Positions 14,017 to 22,371 of a stretch of 64,000 bases of DNA are shown in pieces (position 1 is the first letter of the stretch; every line of letters starts with the position of its first letter). A model generated the notes under the pieces. It was not told the origin of the DNA. It saw only the letters and a list, made by a program, of their open reading frames with translations, and did not search any database. The stretch is from Streptomyces lavendulae subsp. lavendulae. Its GTDB lineage: Bacteria > Actinomycetota > Actinomycetes > Streptomycetales > Streptomycetaceae. A program made the position numbers and the translations under genes. The stretch covers positions 4,898,001 to 4,962,000 of the forward strand of contig NZ_CP024985.1 of the NCBI RefSeq assembly GCF_002803845.1, read 5' to 3'.

Positions 14017-16893
14017 GTGGCGGGCGAGTCCCCCGACAAGTCGGTAGATGAAGGAACGTCGGGAGCGGCGAAGTCCTCCTCCGCGGAACAGGACCCGAGG
14101 CTTTCGGTCTTCCAGCCGCCGCCGCGGCGCGACGCGCTGAAGGAGGCCGTGGCCGCGTGGGTCGCGACCGCCGAGCCGGAGGACGCGGCCGCGGACACCG
14201 ACGCGGATGCGGATGCGGACACCGAGGTGGACGCCGCTGTGGACGGTGAAGGCGCCGGCGGTACGGACGCGGGCGCCGGTGCCGGTGGCGGTGCGGCCAA
14301 GGCCGCCACCGTTCCGGAACCGTCCCCCGGTCGGGTGGACCCCGCGAAGCAGGCCGCGCCCGGCGTGGTCCGCCAGGGCTCGGCCCCGTCGGAGGCCTCC
14401 GAAGGCCGGGAGAAGCCGTCCGCGACCGGTTCCGGTTCCGGTGCGGCGGAGGACGCCGAGCCCGCGCGGGACCCGCGCGGAGCCGAGCCGGCCGACGCGA
14501 AGAAGGGCGAGAAGCCCGCGGCTGCCGACAGCGAGCGCACGGCCGTCTTCCGCACGGCGAAACCGGGTTCCGGTTCCGCTCCGGCGCAGGACGGGAAGCC
14601 CGCGCGGGACCCGCGCGGGGGCGAGCCCGCCGACGGCCCGAAGAAGCCGTCCGCGGACGTGCGTACCACCGCCTTCGGCGTCGTCGTGCCCGGTTCCGGT
14701 TCTGGTTCCGGTGCGGCGGAGGACGCCGAGCCCGCGCGTGACCCGCGCGGGGGCGAGCCGGCCGACGCGAAGAAGACCGAGAAGGCCGACGCGTCGGACA
14801 AGCCCGGGAAGCCCGCGGCTGCCGACAGCGAGCGCACGGCCGTCTTCCGCACCGTGAAGCCGGGTTCCGGTTCCGGAGCCGGTTCCGGTTCCGCTGCGGC
14901 GCAGGACGGGAAGCCCGCGCAGGACCCCCGCGGGGGCGGGCCGGCCGATGGCGAGAGCGAGCGCACGGCCGTCTTCCGGGCGGTCAAGCCGGGCTCCGAC
15001 GGCCCGAAGAAGCCGTCCGCGGACGTGCGTACCACCGCCTTCGGCGTCGTCGTGCCCGATTCCGGTTCTGGTTCCGGTGCGGCGGAGGACGCCGAGCCCG
15101 CGCGTGACCCGCGCGGGGGCGAGCCGGCCGACGCGAAGAAGACCGAGAAGGCCGCGGACAAGCCCGGGAAGCCCGCCGCTGCCGACAGTGAGCGCACGGC
15201 CGTCTTCCGCACCGTGAAGCCGGGTTCCGGAGCCGGTTCCGGTTCCGCTCCGGCGCAGGACAAGAAGCCCGCGCAGGACCCCCGCGGGGGCGGGCCGGCC
15301 GACGGCGACAGCGAGCGCACGGCCGTCTTCCGGGCCGTCAAGCCGGGCTCCGCCCCGGCCGGGGAGAAGAAGCCGGCGGACGCCGCGAAGGGCGGGGCGC
15401 GGTCCAGCACCTTCGTGCCGCTGCGCGGGGACGACCAGCCGGCCCCGCCGAAGCCCGCGACGCCGAAGCCCACGACCCCCGCGCCCGCGGCCCCCGCGAC
15501 GCCGAAGCCCGCGCCCGCCGCGCCCAAGCCGTTCGCCACGCCCCCGGCCCCGCCGGCGGCGGCCGGCCGGCTGGACTCCAGCGAGCGCACCACCCAGCAG
15601 CCGCTGCCCCCGCGCCCGCCGCTCGACATGCTGGCGGACCTCACCAACAACCCGCCCCCGCCGCCGAGCCCCCTGCGCACCGCGGTCAGGCGGTTCAAGA
15701 TCTACGCTCCGATCGTGCTGCTCCTGGCCATCGTGCTCGCCGTCGCGCAGCTGGTGCGCCCGCTGCCCGCGCCGAAGCTGGCGATGACCGGGAAGGCCAC
15801 GTACACCTTCCCGGGCGGGAAGCCCGATCTGCCCTGGCCCACCGAGGGGCAGGCCTCCATGGCCGCCGCCGGCCTCGGCACCATCGGCTCGTCCGGTGAG
15901 CAGAAGCCCGTGCCGATCGCCAGTGTCACCAAGTCGATGACGGCGTACATCATCCTGCGCGACCACCCCTTCAAGAAGGGGGAGAAGGGCGCGATGATCG
16001 ACATCGACAAGACCGCCGAGACCGAGGGCCAAAAGGACAAGTCGGACAACGAGTCCACCCTCAACACGGTCAAGGAGGGCGAGAAGATCTCGGAGTACGA
16101 CGCGATCGCCGCCCTCATGATCCCGTCGGCCAACAACATCGCGCGGCTCCTCGCGCGCTGGGACTCCGGTTCCCAGGAGGCGTTCGTCAAGAAGATGAAC
16201 GACACCGCCAAGGAACTCGGCATGACGAACACCACCTACACCGACCCCTCGGGCCTGGACGCGACCACGGTCAGCACCGCCGAGGACCAGGTGAAGCTCG
16301 GTCTGAAGATCGTCGAGATCCCGGCGCTGGTGGACATCACCCGCATGTCCAGCTGGACCGACCAGACCGGCAAGGCGTGGCCCAACTGGAACCGCCTGGT
16401 CCCGTACAACGAGTCCCTCGGCATCAAGACCGGTACGACGACCAAGGCCGGCGGAAACCTCCTCTTCGCCGCCTACAAGAAGGTCGGCGACACCAACCAG
16501 CTGATCGTCGGCGCCGTCCTCGGCCAGCACAAGCCGCCGATCATCGACACGGTCATCGCCGCGAGCCGGACGCTGCTGATCCCCACCCAGAAGGCCATCG
16601 AGGGTGCGACCGTCGTGAAGAAGGGCGACGTCGTCGGCTACGTGGACGACGGCCTCGGCGGCCGGACCCCGGTCGTCGCCACCGCCGACGTCCAGGCCGT
16701 CGGCTGGTCCTCGCTGACCGTCGCCCTCAAGCTCGGCGACAACGGCACCAAGATCCCGGAGACGGCCAAGGCCGGAACCCAGGTCGGGGTGCTGACCGTG
16801 GGCGAGGGGGCCAGCCAGGTGAAGGTGCCCGTGGCGCTCCAGCGGGAGCTGGTCGCGCCGGGCGTCGGCAGCAAGCTGACCCGTATCGGCTGA
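14017..16893 (+). CDS. D-alanyl-D-alanine carboxypeptidase with long repetitive N-terminal tail
   Basis: A 958-residue low-molecular-mass penicillin-binding protein that should trim peptidoglycan stem peptides. A disordered cytoplasmic region (residues 1 to about 560) precedes one membrane span (about 564-583) and a catalytic domain with SVTK (Ser636), SAN (about 704) and KTG (about 804). The tail contains five ERTAVFR copies (codons beginning at 14533, 14830, 14959, 15190 and 15313), two VRTTAFGVVVP copies, and a 366-base near-duplication seen from 14635 and again from 15001. I start at GTG 14017 behind AGGAGGAAC, not at ATG 13924. S. coelicolor SCO4439 is a comparable enzyme, as I recall. 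Confidence 0.92.
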   Translation: MAGESPDKSVDEGTSGAAKSSSAEQDPRLSVFQPPPRRDALKEAVAAWVATAEPEDAAADTDADADADTEVDAAVDGEGAGGTDAGAGAGGGAAKAATVPEPSPGRVDPAKQAAPGVVRQGSAPSEASEGREKPSATGSGSGAAEDAEPARDPRGAEPADAKKGEKPAAADSERTAVFRTAKPGSGSAPAQDGKPARDPRGGEPADGPKKPSADVRTTAFGVVVPGSGSGSGAAEDAEPARDPRGGEPADAKKTEKADASDKPGKPAAADSERTAVFRTVKPGSGSGAGSGSAAAQDGKPAQDPRGGGPADGESERTAVFRAVKPGSDGPKKPSADVRTTAFGVVVPDSGSGSGAAEDAEPARDPRGGEPADAKKTEKAADKPGKPAAADSERTAVFRTVKPGSGAGSGSAPAQDKKPAQDPRGGGPADGDSERTAVFRAVKPGSAPAGEKKPADAAKGGARSSTFVPLRGDDQPAPPKPATPKPTTPAPAAPATPKPAPAAPKPFATPPAPPAAAGRLDSSERTTQQPLPPRPPLDMLADLTNNPPPPPSPLRTAVRRFKIYAPIVLLLAIVLAVAQLVRPLPAPKLAMTGKATYTFPGGKPDLPWPTEGQASMAAAGLGTIGSSGEQKPVPIASVTKSMTAYIILRDHPFKKGEKGAMIDIDKTAETEGQKDKSDNESTLNTVKEGEKISEYDAIAALMIPSANNIARLLARWDSGSQEAFVKKMNDTAKELGMTNTTYTDPSGLDATTVSTAEDQVKLGLKIVEIPALVDITRMSSWTDQTGKAWPNWNRLVPYNESLGIKTGTTTKAGGNLLFAAYKKVGDTNQLIVGAVLGQHKPPIIDTVIAASRTLLIPTQKAIEGATVVKKGDVVGYVDDGLGGRTPVVATADVQAVGWSSLTVALKLGDNGTKIPETAKAGTQVGVLTVGEGASQVKVPVALQRELVAPGVGSKLTRIG
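14440..15350 (+). repeat. In-frame repeats in the carboxypeptidase tail (366-bp duplication)
   Basis: Sequence starting at 14635 recurs from 15001 with a period of 366 bases (122 codons). Smaller units encoding AEDAEPARDPRGGEPADAKK and ERTAVFR recur within it. All changes keep the frame, so the repeat is under coding constraint. Confidence 0.85.
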
Positions 16894-16910
16894 TCCGATC
16901 GCAGGTGCGT

Positions 16911-16948
16911 CGCCGCGGCGCCCCGGGCAACCCCGGGGCGCCGCGGCG
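16911..16948 (+). terminator. 17-bp perfect-stem terminator after DD-carboxypeptidase
   Basis: Arms 16911-16927 and 16932-16948 are perfectly complementary around a CAAC loop, 18 bases after the stop codon. It separates this gene from the membrane protein gene downstream. Confidence 0.8.
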
Positions 16949-17010
16949 CGTCTAGGGTGCCGGGGCGGGACTCGTGTGTCGTGTGTCGTGTCGGGGAGAG
17001 AGCGTCGGTT

Positions 17011-18870
17011 GTGACCACCGCTGAGCAGCATGAGCAGCACGAGCAGGGCCGGGGGCCGGCCGGGGCGTCCCCCGGGCGGCCGGGCGCCCTGGGCGCCCGG
17101 CTGCTCGCCGGGGCGCACAGCCGTCCCGTGGCCGTGGCCGTCGCCGTGGCCGCCGTCCTGCACGTGGTGTGGTTCTTCTGCTTCGCCAACAGCGGCGGGG
17201 ACCTGGCGGCGCAGGACGCGTGGGCGGAGTTCGTCGGCCGGCACCCCGACACCGCGTACAACCTCGCCTGGTACGGGGGCATGCACCCGGTCTCGTACAG
17301 CGTCGTGTCCCCGTACGTCATGCACATGATCGGCGTCCGGACCACGATGATGATCGCCGGCACCTGCTCGGCGGGGCTCCTGGCGCTGATCCTGACCCGT
17401 TGCCGCGGCGCCGTCCGCCGCCCCCTGTGGCCGGCCCTGGCCGGGGTCTACGGACTGCTGTGCAACGCCCTGTCGGGCCGGGTGACCTTCGGGCTCGGGG
17501 TGCTGTTCGCCCTCGGGGCCGTCGCCGCCGTCTTCTGCTGGCCCCGCAAATGGGCCCGGCGGCGCTGGGCCAAGGCCGCCGTCGCCGTGCCGCTCGCGGG
17601 GCTGGCGACCGCGGCCAGCCCGGTCGCGGGGCTGTTCCTCGGGGTGGTCGCGGCCGCGCTCTTCCTGAGCGGGCGACGGCCGGGTGCGTACGCCCTGGGG
17701 CTGGCCCCGGTGGCCGTCGTGGGGCTGTCGGCCTGGCTGTTCCCGTTCTCCGGTACGCAGCCGATGAAGCTGGGCTCGGCCTGGCTGCCCTTCCTCTTCG
17801 GCCTGTCCCTGGTCTTCCTGGTGCCCAAGGGGTGGAAGACGGTCCGGATCGCCTCGGCCGTCTACACCTTCGGGGTGTTCCTGACCTGGGCGATCGACTC
17901 CCAGGTCGGATCGAACGTGACCCGCCTGGTCATGCTCTTCGGCGGGGCGGTGCTGCTCGCCGCCCTCCCGTACTGCGCCCCGCGCTCGCGGCGCCGGTAC
18001 GCGGTGCTGGCGGCCTTCGTGGGGCTGACCGCCTGGATCACCACCAACAGCGTCACCGACATCGTCCGCACCACCCCGGTGGCCGCCTGGAACCGGGAGC
18101 TGGCCCCGCTGGTCGACCGGCTCCAGAAGGCGGACGCCGACCGGGGCCGGGTCGAGGTGGTCCCCGCCAGCAGCCACCGCGAGTCCTCGGCCTTCCCCGC
18201 GTACGTCAACCTCGCGCGCGGCTGGAACCGGCAGGCGGACCTGGAGCGCAACCCGCTCTTCTACGACGGCAGCCTCACCGCCGACGGCTACCGGGCCTGG
18301 CTGGAGCGCTGGGCCGTGCACTACGTGGTGCTGCCCGCCGACAAACCCGACTCGGGAGGGGAGGCCGAGGCGAAGCTGGTGCGCGCGGGGCTCCCGTACC
18401 TCCGTGAGGTGTGGGGCGACGAGAACTGGCGGCTGTTCCAGGTGACCGATCCGACGAACCTGGTGTCCGGACCGGCCTCCGTGGTGCGGGCCGGCGCCGA
18501 TCAGCTGGTCATCGACGTCAAGGCCCCCGGCCGGATCCTCGTACGCATCCCCCACTCGCCCTGGCTGGGCCTGGTGGACGAGGCGGGCAAGGCGGTCGAG
18601 CCCCCGCAGGAGACCCCCGCGTCCAAGGCCCGCGGCACCGCCGCCTCCGGTACGGGCGCGGCGCCCAAGGAGTACGCCAACACGTCCGGGTGCCTCTTCA
18701 AGGCGGCCCCCGACGCCGCCGGGGACACCTGGACGGAGCTGCTGGCGCCCGCGCCGGGGGAGTACCGGGTGGCGGCGAAGTACCAGCTCCCGCGGGGTAC
18801 GCCCTGCCCCGAGGAGCTGATCCGGGCCACCGTGGGCACCCCGCAGCGGCCCGCCGCGCCACGGCCTTGA
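17011..18870 (+). CDS. Polytopic membrane protein, GT-C glycosyltransferase-like
   Basis: A 619-residue integral membrane protein with about 11-12 predicted spans in residues 35-380, followed by a soluble region of about 230 residues. The first external loop carries GGDLAAQDAWAEFVGRHPD and then a long aromatic stretch, an arrangement like that of GT-C enzymes, which place a catalytic acidic residue in loop 1. Automatic pipelines often call such proteins MFS transporters; I see no MFS motif. The GTG at 17011 follows GGGGAGAG. The donor and acceptor are unknown, but cell-envelope work is likely given the neighbour. Confidence 0.7.
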   Translation: MTTAEQHEQHEQGRGPAGASPGRPGALGARLLAGAHSRPVAVAVAVAAVLHVVWFFCFANSGGDLAAQDAWAEFVGRHPDTAYNLAWYGGMHPVSYSVVSPYVMHMIGVRTTMMIAGTCSAGLLALILTRCRGAVRRPLWPALAGVYGLLCNALSGRVTFGLGVLFALGAVAAVFCWPRKWARRRWAKAAVAVPLAGLATAASPVAGLFLGVVAAALFLSGRRPGAYALGLAPVAVVGLSAWLFPFSGTQPMKLGSAWLPFLFGLSLVFLVPKGWKTVRIASAVYTFGVFLTWAIDSQVGSNVTRLVMLFGGAVLLAALPYCAPRSRRRYAVLAAFVGLTAWITTNSVTDIVRTTPVAAWNRELAPLVDRLQKADADRGRVEVVPASSHRESSAFPAYVNLARGWNRQADLERNPLFYDGSLTADGYRAWLERWAVHYVVLPADKPDSGGEAEAKLVRAGLPYLREVWGDENWRLFQVTDPTNLVSGPASVVRAGADQLVIDVKAPGRILVRIPHSPWLGLVDEAGKAVEPPQETPASKARGTAASGTGAAPKEYANTSGCLFKAAPDAAGDTWTELLAPAPGEYRVAAKYQLPRGTPCPEELIRATVGTPQRPAAPRP

Positions 18871-18969
18871 TCCACCATTCTTTACGTATGGTCCGGGTGC
18901 ATTGGTCCGTATATCTGCATACGATCCCAGTAGTCCGATTGGGTGCTTCCCGAGGGAGTTGACGACGGG

Positions 18970-19173
18970 ATGAGCAAAGAGCAGAAGCAGGACGTCCAGG
19001 CGGCGATCACGAAGGCGGGGCAAGGGCTCCACCTCCCACGCGCGCAGGGTCACGGCTTCGAGGGTCCGGTCCGGAGCAAGGTGAAGGGCGGGGCCCACAC
19101 CAAGGCGTCCCTGAAGCGGGCCGGCACTCCCCAGGGCGACCGGATCGGCGAGCGCAGCAGAGGCCTCAGCTGA
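18970..19173 (+). CDS. Small basic hypothetical protein
   Basis: A 67-residue, lysine- and arginine-rich soluble protein (starts MSKEQKQDVQAAITKAGQG and ends RIGERSRGLS). There is a purine-rich CGAGGGAG upstream of the ATG. An open frame starting at 18943 adds nine residues without support. The 100-base leader contains a CGTAT-N6-ATACG dyad at 18908-18923. No family recognised. Confidence 0.6.
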   Translation: MSKEQKQDVQAAITKAGQGLHLPRAQGHGFEGPVRSKVKGGAHTKASLKRAGTPQGDRIGERSRGLS

Positions 19174-19218
19174 CCGGCGCGGCCCGACGCGCCGCCTGCC
19201 CCGATCACGACGCACTTC

Positions 19219-19243
19219 GCCCTCCCGGCCCGGCCGGGAGGGC
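19219..19243. terminator. Hairpin between convergent genes
   Basis: Arms of 12 bases (19219-19230 and 19232-19243) pair perfectly; in practice the loop will open a few pairs. It lies between the small basic protein gene and the large minus-strand gene and can serve both. Confidence 0.6.
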
Positions 19244-19269
19244 TTCCGTCCGCGCCGGCCGGGTCCCGC

Positions 19270-21579
19270 CTAGCCCCGCCCCTCCTCCGTGTCCTCCCCG
19301 TCCTCCCCGTCGTCCTCCTCGTGCAGGTCCTCGGTCCGCCGCCGCAGGTTCTCGATGTCGGTGGTGAGGCCGATCAGGATCCGGTTCAGCTCCTTGAGGC
19401 CGGGCAGCGGGATCACCGGGGTGTGGGCGCCCACCTCGGGCTCCAGCAGCTTGAGCCGCTCCAGCGCGTCGTGGGCGGCCGCCAGGCTCGTGCGCAGGAC
19501 GTCGCGGTCGTCGGCCGCCCGCTGGCTCGCGGGCCGGCCGTCCAGGCCCGCGGGCGCCAGGAAGACGGCCGCGGCACCCGGCCCGCCGCCCCCGTCCGCC
19601 GCTCCCTCCGACGAGGCGGCGCCGGTGCCGGCGGCGGCGTCCGGCGCGCCGGCATCCGCCCCCGTCCCGGCTCCGGCCCCCGCCCCCGCCCCGGCGGCCG
19701 CCTTCGCCGGCTTCGCCCGCTTCTCGTCGGACGCGGCGACCACGTCCCACTGGTACAGCTGCTCCGGGACCCCGTTCTCGTCCCGGGCGATCCTGTCCGG
19801 CTGCGCCAGGTCCACCCGGAAGTGCACGTACGCCCGGCCCACGGCCCCGACGTCCGGATCCTTGCGGATCAGCTGGCGCAGGGTGACGGCGTTCTCGGGC
19901 AGGGCGTCGGCCCGGAAGGCGTTCGCCGCCAGCGCGAGGGTCCACAGGCCCAGCTCGTTGTCCTGCCGGGACAGGTCCTGGACCACCTGGTTCACGTCCG
20001 AGCGGAACGGGACCCCGCCCTTCTCCTTCGCGGCGCCCAGCGCCGAACCGACGTTGCGCGTCAGCAGCTTGTCCGCGATCAGGGCGATGCCCCCGGCGAC
20101 CGCCAGGGTGCAGCGCGCGTTCAGGTCCCCCTGCGAGGCCGGCCCGATCAGCGAGGTGAAGTCGCCGGTGGGGACGGGGTCCCAGTCCAGCATCACGTCG
20201 TCGGTGAGGACACCGCCGTTGTTCCACGCGTTCCGGGCCTGCTTGGTCACGGCCCGCTTGTGACTGCGCCACGGCAGGTCGACCAGCGGCCCCAGGAGTT
20301 CCGCGAACCCCTTCGGCCCCATCCGCCGCCCGCCCTTGATGGTCTTGGCCTGGTCCTTCAGCTGCTCGAACAGCCCGGCCCGGGTGAGCGCGTGGACGAG
20401 GTAGACGCTGCGCCACAGCGGGGTGCCGGGGATGGTGTGGTCGCGGAACGCGGTGGGCAGCTCGCCGGGCGAGGTCCGGCCGACGGCGAGCCCGTAGACG
20501 GCCTGGAGGTCCTCGGCCGGGACCAGCGAATCGCCCTGCTGGATGACCCGCTTGAGGGCGCGGGTGATGACCTCGACGTGCTGGGCCGCGGCGTCCCACT
20601 GCTTGAAGTCGACGTGGACGCTCGCGAGGATCGAGCGGATCGCGTCGTCGAAGAGGTCCTGCGGGGCCAGCGGGTGGCCGGGGTGGTGCCGGGCGCCCAC
20701 CGCGATCTGCGCGGGCACCACGAAGGTCTGGGCGATCTGCGCGGCCCGCAGTCCGGGCTCCAGCAGACCCATCTCGTGCGCGAACTCCTTGCGGATGCCC
20801 TCGCGCCACTGCTCCCGGTGCTCGGCCAGCCGCTCGTCGAGCGCGGGCGCGGCCTCACCGGCGTCCGGGCGGATGCCGCCGAAGAGCGATCCGACCGCGT
20901 GCGTCGCCGTCTTGGCGGCGTCGGCGTCCGGGCCGGCGAGTACGTTCCAGGCGCTGGCCAGCCGGGTGATGCCGTCGCGGACGACCAGGCCGTGGAAGGA
21001 CGGGGTGCCGTCCTCGAAGGTGACCTCGACCGGGTGCGTGATCAGGCTCCTGGTCACCTTGCGGGCCAGGATGGAGGAGGCGTAACTGTTGATCGACAGG
21101 GTGCCGTGCAGGGTCTGCCAGACGTGGTCCTTCAGGTGGCCGAAGTCCTTGTACCGGTAGCGCACGACGGCGCACGGCTGCCCGTCCCGCGTGAGCCCCT
21201 CCACCTGCGGATCGGGTACCTCGTTGACCTCCATGCCGGTCCGGGGCTGGATGCCCGGCAGCAGTTCGCTCAGGTGCACCCGGGTGACCACCGAACGCAG
21301 CGTGGCGCCCTCGACGTTCTCCTCCAGCAGCAGCCCGCCCGGATCCCGCGGGGACGTCCGCAGCTGCAGGGCGATGCCCTCGGGCATGGTGGTCGCCCGC
21401 GCTATGGCCCGCCAGGCCCCGTCGGGCAGCAGGGCCTGCGGGTTGGCGGCACCGGCGGCGATGACCTCCCCCTGCGCGGAGGGCTCGCCGGGGGCCGGGA
21501 GGTCGTGATCGATGCTGGAGACGATGACGGACTCGGAGCCCCAGGTGACGGTGAGGGACCGGGGGGTGTTCACGGGCAT
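19270..21579 (-). CDS. Large ParB-like protein of unknown function
   Basis: A 769-residue cytoplasmic protein with no assignment I can make with confidence. Residues about 168-212 read like a ParB/DGQHR fold: a basic segment (LARKVTRSLITHPVEVTF) followed by VVRDGITRLASAW, where DGITR takes the place of the usual DG-x-x-R motif. The middle part is alpha-helical. Residues about 640-690 are a Gly/Ala linker, and the last 80 residues form a charged helix ending in an acidic tail. The ATG at 21577-21579 has GGAGG ten bases upstream. The small gene upstream on the same strand is 63 bases away, which suggests an operon. Confidence 0.7.
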   Translation of the reverse strand: MPVNTPRSLTVTWGSESVIVSSIDHDLPAPGEPSAQGEVIAAGAANPQALLPDGAWRAIARATTMPEGIALQLRTSPRDPGGLLLEENVEGATLRSVVTRVHLSELLPGIQPRTGMEVNEVPDPQVEGLTRDGQPCAVVRYRYKDFGHLKDHVWQTLHGTLSINSYASSILARKVTRSLITHPVEVTFEDGTPSFHGLVVRDGITRLASAWNVLAGPDADAAKTATHAVGSLFGGIRPDAGEAAPALDERLAEHREQWREGIRKEFAHEMGLLEPGLRAAQIAQTFVVPAQIAVGARHHPGHPLAPQDLFDDAIRSILASVHVDFKQWDAAAQHVEVITRALKRVIQQGDSLVPAEDLQAVYGLAVGRTSPGELPTAFRDHTIPGTPLWRSVYLVHALTRAGLFEQLKDQAKTIKGGRRMGPKGFAELLGPLVDLPWRSHKRAVTKQARNAWNNGGVLTDDVMLDWDPVPTGDFTSLIGPASQGDLNARCTLAVAGGIALIADKLLTRNVGSALGAAKEKGGVPFRSDVNQVVQDLSRQDNELGLWTLALAANAFRADALPENAVTLRQLIRKDPDVGAVGRAYVHFRVDLAQPDRIARDENGVPEQLYQWDVVAASDEKRAKPAKAAAGAGAGAGAGTGADAGAPDAAAGTGAASSEGAADGGGGPGAAAVFLAPAGLDGRPASQRAADDRDVLRTSLAAAHDALERLKLLEPEVGAHTPVIPLPGLKELNRILIGLTTDIENLRRRTEDLHEEDDGEDGEDTEEGRG

Positions 21580-21642
21580 GGGCAGGTGACCTCCGAAGCT
21601 AGTTGATTCATAAAGATTCAAGCTCTAAAGTCTGAAATCCGC

Positions 21643-21987
21643 TCACAGCAGCTGGTCCCGCGCGAGGACGTACTTCTCGAACAGCCCGGGCAGCGGATTC
21701 CGGCCGCTCCGGTCGAGGGACGCGTACGCGGAGGCGATCAGCACCGCCTGCGCCAGCGGATGGCTCGCGGCCATGACCCACACGGACGCGTTCTCGGACG
21801 TGGGGAGCCGCCGGGGAAAGGTGATCAGCCCGAGGCTTTCGAGTTCCTGAGTGATCTGATGACTCAGATCGGCACTGAGCCGGTTGCGATCCGGGGCCGC
21901 GCACTGCTTGATGAGCCGCATCGAGATTTCCTTGACGCCACCGTCGAGCGCGACTCCACCGACAATCGCATCGATGTTGAGCTTCAT
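21643..21987 (-). CDS. Small protein upstream of the ParB-like gene, possible winged helix
   Basis: A 114-residue protein starting MKLNIDAIVGGVALDGG. The stretch LSADLSHQITQELESLGLITFPRRLP resembles the recognition helix and wing of a winged helix, but this is only a visual impression. Its codons (GAT, AGT, ATT, GGA) are less GC-biased than those of its neighbours. No Shine-Dalgarno precedes the ATG; a -10-like TAGTGT lies eight bases before it, so the mRNA may be leaderless. It is 198 bases downstream of the tRNA-Arg gene and probably heads the two-gene operon. Confidence 0.65.
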   Translation of the reverse strand: MKLNIDAIVGGVALDGGVKEISMRLIKQCAAPDRNRLSADLSHQITQELESLGLITFPRRLPTSENASVWVMAASHPLAQAVLIASAYASLDRSGRNPLPGLFEKYVLARDQLL

Positions 21988-22005
21988 GGCCGAGAACACT
22001 AAAAG

Positions 22006-22036
22006 CGGAACACCCCACCGGCCCAGTGCTGTTCCG
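22006..22036. promoter_or_regulatory. CGGAACA-N17-TGTTCCG dyad upstream of the small gene
   Basis: Seven-base arms at 22006-22012 and 22030-22036 are perfect inverted copies. Additional GAACA half-sites occur at about 21993 and 22071. The site lies 19 bases upstream of the small gene start and could bind the product of that gene or another regulator. Confidence 0.45.
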
Positions 22037-22150
22037 GTCACCTTGCCGCCTGCGCTGGCCTGAACTCCGTCGAACAGAAATGCGGCGCACCGCACCGCGC
22101 CGCTAAAACCGCAGAATTAATTCTGTTAATCCCGACGGGCGGGCAGCGAA

Positions 22151-22180
22151 ACGGCCCGGAGCGCGATCGCTCCGGGCCGT
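22151..22180 (-). terminator. Terminator downstream of tRNA-Arg
   Basis: A 13-base perfect stem (22151-22163 with 22168-22180) around CGAT, starting five bases beyond the tRNA 3' end. Reading leftward, it is followed by a short T-rich stretch. Confidence 0.8.
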
Positions 22181-22184
22181 TCTG

Positions 22185-22260
22185 TGGTGCCCCCGGCAGG
22201 ATTCGAACCTGCGACACCCGCTTTAGGAGAGCGGTGCTCTATCCCCTGAGCTACGAAGGC
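22185..22260 (-). tRNA. tRNA-Arg (anticodon CCT)
   Basis: Read on the minus strand, the gene begins GCCTTCG and its acceptor stem closes with CGGGGGC using G-T pairs. The anticodon stem CCGCT/AGCGG encloses loop CTCCTAA, giving anticodon CCT for the AGG codon. The T-arm is GCAGGTTCGAATCCTGC. The 3' CCA is encoded in the DNA. tRNA genes are common integration sites, and the unassigned two-gene operon lies just downstream. Confidence 0.97.
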
Positions 22261-22371
22261 GTGGCCGCCACGAGGGCAGCCCAGGGACAGGGTAGCGGAT
22301 CAGGGCGGGGCTCCGCGGCTGGGTTTCGAGGAGGTCCCGAGGCGCGACACGCGCCCGCCGGGAGCGGCGGG

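Noticed and set aside
13714..19215. A minus-strand frame of 1833 codons opposite the carboxypeptidase and membrane protein
   Set aside because: It is antisense to genes with catalytic motifs and clear starts; the Gly/Arg repeats mirror the coding repeat.
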